Source: Isoetes taiwanensis
Lineage: Eukaryota > Streptophyta > Lycopodiopsida > Isoetales > Isoetaceae
NCBI GenBank assembly: GCA_021234155.1
Contig: JAJEKV010000217.1
Location: 686,001 to 750,000, forward strand
DNA length: 64,000 nucleotides
Direction: 5' to 3'
This document shows, piece by piece, positions 10,311 through 21,447 of this stretch (its first letter is position 1; each line of letters opens with the position of its first letter). Both the position numbers and the translations under genes were made by a program. The notes beneath the pieces are model-generated. The model did no database searches. It had not been told where the DNA came from and saw nothing but the letters and a program-made list of their open reading frames with translations.

Positions 10311-11926
10311 TGTGACGTTCCCTACAAAATATACAGCACCCAGCTGTACGCTCCGTAGGATTTCCCCCATCCGTCCTCCGACCGCACGGGCCCTCCGTCT
10401 ATCCCGCACTCTGGGACCACCTAAGTGCGGGAAGGGGACATGAAGGTGTCTTGCGCACCCTTCCCCTATGGGCTTCTATCACAGCAGAAGCATAAACAAC
10501 ATCAGAACTAGCAATAACAACACATCATACTACCTCGAAGGGTAGTCCATCCCATATCCATAGTTACAAAGAAGATAAACATATGCCATAAAACATGAGA
10601 GCTCCTACCCATGGCTCCGACTCATGAGGAGGTTGACTGACTGGCTAGGCCTCAAGATAGAGCAGACCGAGTCATAACAATGGCGGGGCTGGCTATAGAC
10701 AATGGCTAGGGTTGACCACTCCATCCGCCCCTCCTGTGCATACTTTGCAGAATGAGCTAGATCAGGCTCTGGCATGACTCTAGCCTTCCGGATACGTAAT
10801 CCCATGGCATCACCCATCGAGACTACTCCAGGTTGCATCTCCCCGGTCCGTTGAGGCAGGAAGGGTTGCATCTCCCCTTCCCGGGGACTAGAGGTTCCAC
10901 GGGCGGCTAGAGAATCGTGGCGACACACGATTCGTACCCGACTTAACCCCCCAAAACAGGAGCCAAGCCGTCACTTGCAACTCCTGAGGGCGATACCATT
11001 GCCCCAGGAGGTGTCGGACCCTGCCCGACCCACACAAAGTGACCGACCATAGGCCTAGCCCACTATGGGATCCCCAGTAGCCACGCTCAGCAGGGATCCT
11101 CCCTCCGTATTGCCTCTAGCCTCGTTGTGTAGTGCTGAGTCACATCATAGCCCTCATAGCCCGGTGGGCTCTTATGCACAGGCCGCATATAATAGGAACT
11201 AAAGGGTCTAAACTAGGAGCATACTACGTATGGCTACTAGTTCTCTACCCCCTTCCCAATACAAGAGGCGCAAACATGATCAACCAACATCACATAGCAT
11301 CATATCATGATAATCATCATAAGAACATCTTAACCTAATCATACATATCTAACTTACAGTTAGGGTTCCTTGATTAGGGTTCAAGATGTTCAACAAGGGT
11401 TCTAGGATGGCTCTACTCTAGATACGAAATACTAACCCATCTGGAGTGCTAACTTCCAGATGAACTACTAAGAGCACTACTCTACATACCTGCTCCAGAA
11501 GCACTCCCTCCCAATCCTGGCGTCTCCATGGTCTTCGAAGTGTTCGAGGTAGCTCCCACTCCTGCTGATGCGCTCACGCTCTGGGGGCTGCCATGCTATG
11601 CTGTGCCACAACAAATGGTTCTCGAAACGGAGTAAGGTTCCCAGACTGTTGGAGCCAAAAAAGAGGCCTAGGGTTAGCCTTTATAGGTTAGGGTTCACAT
11701 GTTATGCCACGTGGCTCCAATAGGGTAAGTCCGTGTGGCGGGTTCCCAATAGGTTAAGGCCACGTGGAAAATGGTCTTAACCTAAGGTTGGCTAAGTTAT
11801 ATGAATAACTTAGTCATGCCCCCTAGTGCCACAATCTATGGTATACAAGGCTATAAAGATAGGCTTGTATAGTGACGGACCTGGAAATATACGTATTTAT
11901 GGCGTATATTTCCCTGGAACGTCACA
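10311..11926 (-). repeat. 5' LTR of the minus-strand H3-type element
   Basis: Bounded by an 11-bp perfect inverted repeat TGTGACGTTCC...GGAACGTCACA (1,616 bp). The interior shares blocks with the LTR arms at 53.3-55.0 and 57.2-58.9 kb, for example CCACTCCATCCGCCCCTCCTG and AAGCATAAACA. Near its 5' end a further inverted repeat (GTGACGGACCTGGAAATATACG, 11872 onward, against the LTR terminus) suggests a duplicated terminus. Confidence 0.8.
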
Positions 11927-12023
11927 ATGCCTTTGGTGTAGAGAATCTGAATTATCTTTCAGATGGTCTGGTCTCCCTTTAGGATGCCAAAAATGCAATC
12001 AAAGACACTTTTGGTATGCAGAT

Positions 12024-13172
12024 TGTTACAGGTGCTCCCAAGGGCATAGCCGGAATCGGGCCCTTGACGGACGTCCATGAGCACGGGGGTATTGTTAGTC
12101 ACGATTGCCGGGCAGTTGTGATTCAATGGGCCGTGCTGACTGTAATCAGTCTACGGTGATGGGATGCGGGGTAAATGGAAATAAAGGCTAGCGGCGGGTA
12201 ATGGTCCGCTAGGGGGCGCTAATATTATTAATATTAGCGCGGCAAGAGCTAGCAGGGATTGACCGGGGCAGTGGAACCATAAGCTTACATGATTAACATT
12301 AGACATTAATGTTAATGTAAGGCCCTAGGGGCAAATGCTATTTAATTGTAAGTTGAAAGGTTTGGTATCGTATGGTTTTAATGTTAATATTAAAGGTACA
12401 CGTGGCATGAAGGCATTGGGTGGGTCTTAAGCCTGATATGAAATCAGGGAGACGAATTCGTACATGGAATCTGGCCTGCCAGATCGATTAGAGAGCTCCA
12501 GTGCATGTTTCTTGATCGAATAAGGGCCTGATCTGGCCGGTTTTGAATATGCAAGACTGATTGTGAGCTCCAGTAGGCAGATTATAAAGCCTACAGGGAG
12601 GTTTGAGCGAGGAGAGAAAACCGGATCAGAAATATTGAAGGCCGAATTCTGCTGTAACACTTGATAAACTGATTCAATATTTCAGAGTGGAGTTTGGATT
12701 TGGATTCCGAATCCATTGGTGTGGTTAGCAGCCTGTTGCTGCCAAGAACCGGATCAAGCCAGATCCAGAGGGTCGAAATTGCAGCCCGGGGCTGTAGTAA
12801 GGGTCCCAAGGCAGATTGCTACTGCCCATGAAGGAATTGGGATCGTGATCAGAAGGCTTGATAAGTGTACTCGTGATATGGTTGCAATCAGAAACCAACA
12901 CTAGACCCATAAGGTCATATTGCAGCCAGGGGCTGTGTGAATGATCACGGAGCAGTTTGATACTGCCCAATGTCGATCAGAGTGAAGCATCTGGTAGGAG
13001 CTGACCTCTAGGGGAATTCTCTAAAGGAATCCGGTCTTGTGGGAGTATTCTCCAAGCAGCAAGCCGATAAGACTAGCGCAGGGGATCCGGGATCCAAGGT
13101 GTGGGTGGTAGCTAGTCGGCGTCAACACGCGGGCAGAGATTGTTTCTAAGGAAAAAATTTTGCCGTGTAACA
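12024..13172 (+). repeat. 5' LTR of the chromovirus-type element
   Basis: 1,149 bp, TGTTACA...TGTAACA. Compared with the 3' LTR it lacks about 250 bp matching 19588-19846. The LTR contains degenerate internal repeats (AGGGTCGGAATTGCAGCC...GCTACTGCCC), and the missing piece corresponds to about one such unit, so unequal recombination between repeats is likely. Confidence 0.93.
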
Positions 13173-13173
13173 G

Positions 13174-13184
13174 TGGTATCAGAG
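13174..13184 (+). promoter_or_regulatory. Primer binding site (initiator tRNA-Met)
   Basis: TGGTATCAGAG starts two bases after the 5' LTR end and matches the complement of the initiator tRNA-Met 3' end, the usual primer for plant Ty3/gypsy and copia elements. Confidence 0.92.
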
Positions 13185-13194
13185 TTGTGGCGCT

Positions 13195-14130
13195 GTGGCT
13201 GTGAATCTAGTTTTCTGGAAAAATCTAGATTTGATGGCGGAAATGGACGAGAAAAGTTCTGTCTTCCAGATCACTTGGGAAGTGGAGAAGCATGAACTAG
13301 AGAGTATTTCAGTTCAGGAGCTGGCTGAAAACCTAGCATGTCTTCAAGGGAAGATGGCGTCCATTGAACAAGAAGTCAATAAATTAGTTACTAAGCAATG
13401 TGGATTAATTGCTGAAGTACTGGAAGAGGATACCAAGGGTATTTCTTCACAAGTCCCTTCCCAGGAAAGTTTTGACTCCTTGAATGAACTTCTGGCTTAT
13501 CGTCAGTTGCATAGTTTGCAACAAACTGGGGAATTAAGAACCTATGAGCAGGAGCTTCGGAAGCTGCTTGCAATTGTTCAGCCTCTGGATGATGAAAGTC
13601 GGGTTTTTTATTTTATGCGGGGCATAAATGACATTTTCTTATACACAGAAATTCAAATGTTTCAGAAAATTGTTTTCAGAAAATCTGTCACATGTTTTAT
13701 CTTATACACAGAAAATACAATGTTATCAGTTTATGTGTTTTCAGAAAAATTGTATGGACATGAAATCAGTACCTATCAGCAAAGCAAATGATGCCTACTT
13801 CTTGAGCTTTCCCTTGCCTTTCCTAGTATTGCTTCTGGCTGCATTCTTTGTGCATGCACTTAAAATGAAGCTTAAAAGGCTGCATCCGAGGGATTTGGAT
13901 ACAACAGTATTTTATGCTTGCATATGCAGTCAACCAAGCAGAAGGAGTGTAAAAGACGAAGAACGACCGGGTTGTTCGAGTAGTTGTTACGGGCACAATT
14001 CCAATTCTCAACCAAGACGGGAAGTTCTGAATAGTTCTAAGGAACATGATGGTATTAATGGGGTTAATATGGATAAACCTTGTCTAGGTTGTGGGAAAAG
14101 AGGACATGATGTATAGATTTGTCCTAACAT
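13195..14130 (+). pseudogene. Ty3/gypsy gag remnant with CCHC zinc knuckle
   Basis: The first frame (to 13791) has a coiled-coil-like Glu/Leu-rich part and a segment RTYEQELRKLLAIVQPL followed by ESRVFYFMRGI, matching the end of a retrotransposon gag core. A frame change in a local duplication (CTTATACACAGAAA at about 13639 and 13702) is followed by another frame containing CLGCGKRGHDV, a stop (TAG 14114-14116) and ICP, together a CX2CX4HX4C nucleic-acid-binding knuckle at 14081-14122. Gag would form the virus-like particle. Most of the capsid core is missing. Confidence 0.75.
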
Positions 14131-15079
14131 TTAATCAAGATACCTTAGGGGCTTGATTGGGAACTATAGTAATGTTCTCGAGAAGGAAAAAAACTAATAG
14201 CAAAATTTGATTTTTTTTCTTAGATAAATTTCTTTTATAATTACTTGTAGGCACAAGTAATGGACAGTTGGAAAACTGTTGGATGTAAGTATCAGAATTA
14301 GTTCAAGGAACTATACTAAGGTATGTTTTTTAAAATTAATCCTAGTACGCACCTAGTTAAGGTCACATGAAAAAGGATTAGAATCATAAGAATTTTGGCT
14401 AAGCGATGGGGTCGACTTAGTGGACCATATTCTTATGACGAATTAGATAATACTATCTAATGGGAAAGTTGCATGTTCAACTTTTCGAAGCAAATATAGG
14501 GCATACTCCCAATGACTAGAAATTAGTCAAGATCAAGGGATAAAACCAACTCATGGGATAAGCCATGCAAGTGCCTCTGGCAATATAAGAGCACTTGGGT
14601 TATATATTCTTAGGACTTTTACAGGTCCGTGTTTAGAAAACAATGCAATGGGGAATTGCATGTAAGAATATAGGGGTAAAAGCATGCTACGGTGTACCAC
14701 TTTTGGAACCCTCAAAAGTACCTACACTAGGTACTTTTAAAACTGGTACTTTCTGGTTTTTCTTTCCATTAAAATCAATCAAACATTTTTGAGTTGAAGG
14801 TCAATAACATGTCAATCTATAGTACTAGAGAATAGCAATACTATTAGATGCTAAAATAAATGAATTAACTCTCAAACTTATTGTTTATTGTGGCATTTAT
14901 GCAAGTTCCCAGTACCCAGTGCTGGGTACTTTTCTTGGTTGTTTCACACTCCCTAACAAGTGCTTTAAATGGTACACCCTAGTATGCTTTCACCCATAGT
15001 TCTTTCTTAAGGAATACCATGCCGGATAATGACATGGTTGGGTCTTGTAATTCTATGATATAAAAGTTGAACTAGGTTC
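14131..15079 (+). other. Non-coding or decayed gag-pol junction
   Basis: No reading frame of note. The segment where protease would be expected shows no DSG motif that I can recognise. A MITE occupies 14673-14995. Confidence 0.5.
14673..14995. mobile_element. 323-bp MITE nested in the retrotransposon interior
   Basis: Termini GGGGTAAAAGCATGCTACGG and, inverted, GGGTGAAAGCATACTAGG are imperfect inverted repeats of about 25 bp and are flanked by ATA on both sides (14670-14672, 14996-14998). No ORF. Interior palindromes around GGTACTTTT recur. A 3-bp duplication hints at a PIF/Harbinger origin, but the assignment is weak. Confidence 0.65.
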
Positions 15080-17270
15080 AACGGTAAATCAAGAATTACA
15101 CCATCTTTTGGAAAGATGTAAAGACGTATTACCAGAAGACGTTGAGCATAAAATTACGCTTGAACCAGGGGTCAAGCTAATGGTGCGTGCTCCATATCGT
15201 CTTAGTCCTCTAGAACTTGAAGAGGTTAAAAAGCAAGTGAGGGAATTGTTAAGCAAAGGTTTTGTACGGCCAAGTAAATCACCTTTTGCGATCCCGCTAA
15301 GGTACAAGTGGTACAGCAATGGCTCCCGCCGGAAAACGTGACAGAGTTACGCAGTTTTCTGGGATTAGCCACGTACTACCGTAAATTTGTACCTAAATTT
15401 TCTAAAGTTGTTTCCTCTCACTGATCTTTTGGGAAAAGATCACGATTTTGTGTGGGGGAGAGAGCAGCAAGAGGCGTTTCGGCGCGTTAAGGATTTGCTA
15501 GTGAGCAGTCCTGTGCTAGAAGTGCCGGAATTGAATTAGACAATTGAGGTCTATACTGACGCTTGTGGCCAAGCGTTAGGGACAATACTAATGCAGCAGG
15601 GTCACGTAGTGGCTTATGAAAGTCGAAAACTAAGTCCTGCGGAAAGAAATTATGCAACTTATGAGCAAGAGTTACTAGCATTGTACATGCGTTAAGGACG
15701 TGGAGGCAAGAGCCACGCAAGTTTATCGTCGATACTGACCATAAACCTGGGGTTCTTGCAAAGTCAAGCCGAAACTAGCCCGAGACAGGCTAGGTGGCTA
15801 GACTTCCTCCATGAGTTCCATTTTTCCATTGAGTATACGCCGGGCAAAAATAATTCAGTTGCCGATACATTATCAAGGGTTAAGTATATAAATACCTTGA
15901 CGACTTTGGCAAGTGATCTTATACAAGAGATCGAGGATGCATATCCTGAGGATCGATAAGATCCGGCGATAGTCAAGCTCGGGGAGCTGTGGACTAAGCA
16001 AGAGGGTTTGCATTTCTATAAAGGAAGGATTTATGTTCCTTCAAGTGGGGACCTTAGGGAATCAATTCTACGTGAGCACCATGACACTCCACAGCTGGGC
16101 ATGGAGGTGAATGGAAGACGTATGAGGTTGGAAAAAGGTTCTACGACTCGCCAGAGTTACAAGATCAAGTCAAGGACTTGGTAAGTCACTGCTTGGTGTG
16201 TCAAGCAGTGAAGGCGGATCATGAGAAAACTCCGGGATTGTTATAACCTCTCCCTATACCAAATAAACGCTGGGAAAGCGTGAGTATGGACTTTATAGTC
16301 GCATTACCTAGAACTGCTAGGTAACATACTCAGATGTTGGCAATAGTGGATCGGTTAACCAAGTATGCTAAGTTTATAGCATTAGAAAAAGGGAGGCTAC
16401 GGGGCATGACGTAGCAGTTGCCTATTCCCTTGTCCATTGTAAGTGATCGAGACACTAAGTTCACGGGTCACTTCTGGAAAGATTTCATGAAAGGATTGAG
16501 GATTCGATTATACATGAGTAGTGGAAATCATCCACGAACGGGTGGGCAAACTGAGCGTATAAACATGATCTTAGAAGACATATTGCTTAGTTTTGTCCAC
16601 GAGAAGCAGTCTAGATGGGGGGAGGGGGAGGACTATTTACCCTATCTAGAGTTCGCTTATAATAATAGCCATCATATGGGGGTTGGGATGACTTTCTTTG
16701 TGACTATAATGGGCCGAAACCCAAGGGCTTATTCTGGTATGCATAAGTACCTTAGAACCGAGGTTGCAGTACACATGCTGCATGATATGGATGCAATCCT
16801 GCGGCAGTACAAGCAAGCATTGCGAAAAGCTCAAGATAGGGCACGAGCGTCTGCTAACCAGCATAGACGAGATGTCTCTTATGCGAAAGCTGACCACGTT
16901 TACTTACGGGTCGTTTATCTTTCGGCATTACGAATCGGGTGCCTAAACTTACTCCGCGGTATGCTGGACCGTTTAGGGTGCTAAAAGGATCGGGGAAATA
17001 GCGTACGAGTTGAACGTATGGGATCCATCCTGTGTTTCATGTAAGTCAGCTGAAGAGGGCTATACTGGGTACCGATAACGTGGTTAGTCTGTAAAGTATA
17101 CCGATCGTCTTAAACTCCTCTGTAACGCCAGAACGTCTTTTGAATAAAAGAGTTCGGCAGCTGCACAATAGGGATGTTGTAGAACATCGGGTTCAGTGGC
17201 AGGACCAGTCTCTTGAGGATGCCACCTGGGAGACGAAAGAATTTGTGCAGCAGTTCCCCTCATCTAAGGG
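15080..17270 (+). pseudogene. Ty3/gypsy pol remnant: RT edge, RNase H, integrase, chromodomain
   Basis: Read across frame changes. 15097-15300: N-terminal RT with PYRLSPLELEEVKKQ and [10 protein letters not shown]. The RT palm is then deleted, jumping at about 15300 to [18 protein letters not shown]. RNase H: YTDACGQALGTILMQQG near 15550-15600, YTPGKNNSVADTLSRV near 15834-15881. Integrase: zinc-binding CLVCQAVKADHEKTPG near 16195-16240, DFIVALPRT near 16290, IVSDRDTKF near 16436-16462, SGNHPRTGGQTERIN near 16522-16566. C-terminal VQWQDQSLEDATWE near 17194-17235 is chromodomain-like. Many stops and a missing catalytic RT core make it non-functional. Confidence 0.88.
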
Positions 17271-17292
17271 ATCAACCTTGAGGGCAAGGTCC

Positions 17293-17309
17293 AAAAGGAG
17301 GGGGAGGAA
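17293..17309 (+). other. Polypurine tract
   Basis: AAAAGGAGGGGGAGGAA immediately before the 3' LTR; plus-strand DNA synthesis primes here. Confidence 0.9.
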
Positions 17310-17734
17310 TGTTACAGGTGCTCCCAAGGGTATAGCCGGAATCGGGCCCTTGACGGACGTCCATGAGCATGGGGGTACTGTTTGTCACGATTGCCGGGCA
17401 GTTATGATTCAATGGGCCGTGTTGACTGTAATCAGTCTACGGTGACGGGATGCGGGGTAAATGGAAATAAAGGCTAGCGGCAGGTAATGGTCCGCTAGGG
17501 GGCACTAATACTATTAATATTAGCGCGGCAAGAGCTAGCAGGGATTGACTGGGGCAGTGGAACCATAAGCTTACATGATTAACATTAGACATTAATGTTA
17601 ATGTAAGGCCCTAGGGGCAAATTGTAAGTTGAAAGGTTTGGTATGGTTTTAATGTTAATATTAAAGGTACACGTGGCATGAAGGCATTGGGTGGGTCTTA
17701 AGCCTGATATGAAATCAGGGAGACGAATTCGTGC

Positions 17735-19172
17735 GTGCTTCGATCGGCTCCCGAAATTGAGTTCGGGAGCGGTAGGGTTCGCCTAAAAGCGAACCCAAAA
17801 ATTCAGCAAAAGCGAACCCACGGTTAAGCCCGAGGCGAACCCGTTATGTTGACGTGGCGCTGAGGTGGCGCTACTCACTAGGTTTGCCCAAGCGAACCCG
17901 AACCAGGGGGGGTTAAGCGGTCTGCGGGCGGTGGCTGAGGAGGTCGGATCAAAGAGGGGGGGGGGCGGGTTAAGCCCGAACCCAAAAGTTAGCCTGATTT
18001 GTGGTACTGGCTCAAGTATATTGCATTGATTTGTGTAAGGAAGCGTGTAATAAGTCCTTATTTCGTCCGGCCGAGCCTTTGCTTTCCGATTAAAGAATAC
18101 GGCTGGCTATATTCCTGAATGCTCTGTTTTGCTCATGGTTTTTCATGGCTAAATTCAGTTTTACTGGTCGGTCTGTGCCAAATCGTGAGAAATTTGTTGT
18201 TGCAGCGGCAGTGGAGCTGTTTTGCTTCGTGTCTATGAGGCAACTTGGGAGGAAAAAAATGACTTGCAGGCGAGTAAGAGAAGATTGCAAGCTTAGATTC
18301 CCCAGAAGCAGCTCCACAGTTGTTCCGGCCGTAGGTTTGGCTTGGCCTCATGAGCTTGTTCTTGGGAGAAACAAAGCACCTGGAGTACTATTGCTAGCAT
18401 AGATAACCAGATGGTCAGAGAATCCTATTCCTATTTCCGGCAATCCGACATCCAAGCTGCCATCTTTAACCAGATCTTCAGCTATGAAAACAGAATAGGA
18501 GCTAGAATTTTTCGGCAAATGCGATTTATACTGGGTATATGCAGAATCCGGATGGAAAAAAACAGGGATGCATCCAGAAATCAGAGCATCAAATGTCGAT
18601 CTTCTAGTGCATGTATCTCCTCTGGGTTGCAAGCAAAATTCGCCTTTAGAAATGCGGATTTGATACGATTCGGATTATGCGAGCATTTTAACCGCAAATG
18701 CGATCTGGCCGATACAATTGGGCGATTTTTTAACCTTTGCTCAAATAGGGTGCTTTTTCTTTGTCGTGAAATTCTCGCCATGGTTGATCTTAATTTCACA
18801 ACTCGGCTATGGAAATCGTACTTTACGTGGAATTTAAAACCCTTTCAATCCAATTAGACAAATCGGGTCGGATTTGGATGAAACTAACTCGGATTGCAAG
18901 AATTTGCGGAAATATTGGGGGCAACAATGGGCGTTTGGGTTCGCTTTTTAAGCGAACCGGGGCTTCTGACCGCCACCACCCCCTCATTGATCCGACTGCC
19001 CGCCAATACGCCCCGCCTGCGGGCTTAACCCGGGTTCAGTTCGGCTTAACCGGTGGGTAAGCCACCTCGCCATCGATCAACATAACGGGTTCGCCTGGGC
19101 GAATCCGTGGGGTTCGCTTGGGCGAACCCGCTTGGCGGTTTGACCCAATTTCGGGAGCCAATAAAGTGGGCG
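17735..19172. mobile_element. Mutator-like Pack-MULE nested in the 3' LTR
   Basis: A perfect 10-bp target duplication GAATTCGTGC (17725-17734 and 19173-19182) brackets the insertion; the 5' LTR has one copy (GAATTCGTAC) at the same point. The inner termini GGCTCCCGAAATTG (17746) and CAATTTCGGGAGCC (ending 19159) are perfect inverted repeats, and the subterminal 200 bp on each side hold many inverted GGTTCGC...GCGAACC motifs and GGCTTAACC blocks. A long target duplication, long terminal repeats and an internal gene fragment fit a Mutator-like element. No transposase is present. Confidence 0.88.
18348..18674 (-). pseudogene. Captured GT47 (MUR3-like xyloglucan galactosyltransferase) fragment
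   Basis: The minus-strand frame from a stop at 18675-18677 reads [20 protein letters not shown], then [20 protein letters not shown] and [16 protein letters not shown]. This is the conserved nucleotide-sugar-binding C-terminal block of plant exostosin-type GT47 enzymes, closest by motif to MUR3-type xyloglucan galactosyltransferases, Golgi type II membrane enzymes. Only about 60 of the usual 500-600 residues are recognisable; the downstream codons (to 18348) lose similarity. No membrane anchor or DXD-side domain is present, so no enzyme is made. It lies in the middle of the Mutator-like element and was probably captured from a host gene. Confidence 0.82.
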
Positions 19173-20643
19173 GAATTCGTGCATGGAATCCGGCCTACCA
19201 GATCGATTAGAGTGCTCCAGTGCATGATTCTTGATCGAATAAGGGCCTGATCTGGCCGGTTTTGAACATGCAAGACTAGTTGTGAGCTCCAGTAGGCAGA
19301 TTATAAAGCCTACAGGGAGGTTTGAGCGAGGAGAGAAAACCGGATCAGAAATATTGAAGGCCGAATTCTGTTATAACACTTGATAAACTGATTCAATATT
19401 TCAGAGTGGAGTTCGGATTTGGATTCTGAATCCATTGGTGTGAAAGCAGCCTATTGCTGCCAAGAACTGGATCAAGCCAGACCCAGAGGGTCGGAATTGC
19501 AGCCCGGGGCTGTAGTAAGGGTCCCAACCCAAGGCAGATTGCTACTGCCCATGAAGGAATTGGGATCGTGATCAGAAGGCTTGATAAGTAGAATCTGTTG
19601 AGATTGATCTATGTTGGATTCAAGGATTGACCATAGGGTCGGAATTGCAATCTAAGACTGTACTTGTGATCCTAGGGCAGTTGGCTACTGCCAAGATTTG
19701 AATTGGGTAAGGAACCCGTTTGGTACTGACCCAAGGGTATTCTTGTAAGAATTCGGATTGCTCTGGAGAGTTGGGCCTGGAGTTTGGATCTAGAATCCGA
19801 GTTTAATAAGTGTGGCCCAGGCAGTCTGATTCTGCCAGGAGCCGGAACCAACACTAGACCCATAAGGTCGTATTGCAGCCAGGGGCTGTGTGAATGATCA
19901 CGGAGCAGTTTGATACTGCCCAAGGTCGATCAGAGTGAAGCATCTGGTAGGAGCCGACCTCTGGGGGAATTCTCTAAAGGAATCCGGGCTTGTGGGAGTA
20001 TTCTCCAAGCAGCAAGCCGATAAGACTAGCGCGGGGGATCCGGGATCCAAGGTGTGGGTGGTAGCTAGTCGGCGTCAACACGCGGGCAGAGATTGTTTCT
20101 AAGGAAAAAATTTTGCCGTGTAACACAGATTGTATGGGAAAATAACTATTTCACCTTTTATAAGCTCAAACTGTCAAGTTGTAGTGGATCCGGCTGAAAC
20201 GACTTCACATCAAACGTGTTTGAAAAGCAACAACACAAAAAAGTGGAGCTATAAACAGTGAGGTAACAAGATAACCGATTTGGAAATTGGAGATGCTCCT
20301 TCTAAATTCACATGTCCTCTAAAAAGTGACCATTATCGAATAAGGACTCGCATGAAAACAGACAAAAGCTCCCGCTAGCTAAGCTTTTCATTCATCTTAA
20401 CAGGTTTTCTACACTGGTATAGAGTGGGTAGCTGCACATTGCAGGCTACCCAAAAAATGAAAAACATAAGGAATATCCAGTTATAATACCTGGACCCCAA
20501 ATAAAATTGTGCGTTGCAGATGTTGGCTATACCTGCCGAGACCTTATCGCCGGGATAAAAAAAGCCCACCCTTTCGGGGTTTCGTGGAAAAACCCTAGTG
20601 ATAAAATCTCGGCAAGGGGCTTGGACAATGCAAGGCTGCTAAA

Positions 20644-20646
<3 letters not shown>

Positions 20647-20678
<32 letters not shown>
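20647..20678. repeat. Poly(A) run of 32 bases
   Basis: Pure A run. It could be the tail of an old retroposon, but I found no target duplication or recognisable element ending here. Confidence 0.9.
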
Positions 20679-20679
<1 letters not shown>

Positions 20680-20901
20680 ATGCTCCACAGAGAATATCGG
20701 AGTTGCGCATCACCCCTGGACCTGCACACCACCAACAAAAAAATCAATGGAGAAAAAACCTCAAAAAACGAGGAGCTAGTCACGCGTGCCACACGACAAA
20801 AAATAACATTTAGACCTCGAGAAAGCGAGGGGCTGGTCACGTGTGCCACGCGATAAAAAACAACATTTACAATAATATACACATTAAGGGAAGACGGGTG
20901 G

Positions 20902-21447
20902 GAGTCAAGGGAACTGCTGAGAGAGGAGAAAATGCCGATGAGAAGTCGATGAAGAACCTGCAAGAAATAGCGATTTCCAAAAGAACCAGAGCCCCAGAAA
21001 ATGCATGCAATGCATGCATACATGGGAGAGATGCATGCTCGCCCATTCGAGAATATGGAAGAGATGGATGGTTCAGATCGATCTGCATTCTCTAATAAGG
21101 GCTCTCATAAAAACAGGCAAAAGCTCCCGACAAAAAGAGAAGGTCCTTATCAAAACAGGATCGAGGTCAAAGGTTGAAGGATGGCCAAAAAAGGGACAAG
21201 ATCAAGGACGAACATGTCACAACATGGAAAAAGATGTCAAACTGACAAACCAAGTACGGAGAAGCCCCTCCCCTGCCTGGTATCAAAGAAAGAGAGTCAA
21301 GGGGATTGCTGAGAAAGGAGAAAACACCGATAGAAGTCGATGAAGAACCTGCAAGGAATAACGATCCCCAAACAAACCAGAGCCCCAAAAAATGCATGCA
21401 ATGCATGCATGCATGGGAGAGATGCATGCTCGCCCATTCAAGAATAT
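20902..21447. repeat. Direct duplication of about 155 bp, spaced by 392 bp
   Basis: 20902-21061 and about 21294-21447 share long blocks: AAGTCGATGAAGAACCTGCA, AATGCATGCAATGCATGCAT and GAGATGCATGCTCGCCCATT. A block preceding the second unit (ACAGGCAAAAGCTCCCG at 21112) also precedes the first (ACAGACAAAAGCTCCCG at 20357), so the full unit may be about 390-750 bp. Confidence 0.8.

Larger units (their letters stand above)
4720..11926 (-). mobile_element. Decayed Ty3/gypsy-type LTR retrotransposon with H3-like ORF
   Basis: Read on the minus strand the parts are in retroelement order: 5' LTR (11926-10311), tRNA-Met primer site, an H3-like ORF (about 9744-8442), two dyad repeats, a long decayed stretch, then a protease remnant near 5 kb. 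RT, integrase and the 3' LTR are not visible; the left boundary is approximate. The interior is full of stops. The LTR and leader are homologous to those of the plus-strand unit at 53.3-58.9 kb: the leaders share a PBS followed by ATGTTCTTGG and a CCAAGAGC complement. That the LTR, H3-like ORF and protease belong to one insertion is inferred from order and strand; intervening nested insertions are possible. Confidence 0.6.
12024..20125 (+). mobile_element. Ty3/gypsy chromovirus-type LTR retrotransposon, complete but decayed
   Basis: Both LTRs begin TGTTACA and end TGTAACA, and the insertion is flanked by a perfect 5-bp target duplication CAGAT (12019-12023 and 20126-20130). A tRNA-Met primer site follows the 5' LTR and a polypurine tract precedes the 3' LTR. 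The interior (about 4.1 kb) holds gag, a zinc knuckle, remnants of RT, RNase H, integrase and a chromodomain-like end, all with stops, and lacks the core of the RT. It carries a nested MITE and, in the 3' LTR, a Mutator-like element. The domain order and chromodomain point to the chromovirus branch of Ty3/gypsy. Confidence 0.93.
17310..20125 (+). repeat. 3' LTR of the chromovirus-type element, interrupted
   Basis: TGTTACA...TGTAACA, 2,816 bp including a 1,438-bp nested element plus its 10-bp target duplication; without them about 1,368 bp. It keeps three degenerate internal units (starting near 19487, 19637 and 19860), against two in the 5' LTR. Confidence 0.92.

Noticed and set aside
18411-18857. 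Plus-strand ORF of 148 codons in the Mutator-like element
   Set aside because: It overlaps the minus-strand GT47 fragment, which has clear family motifs.
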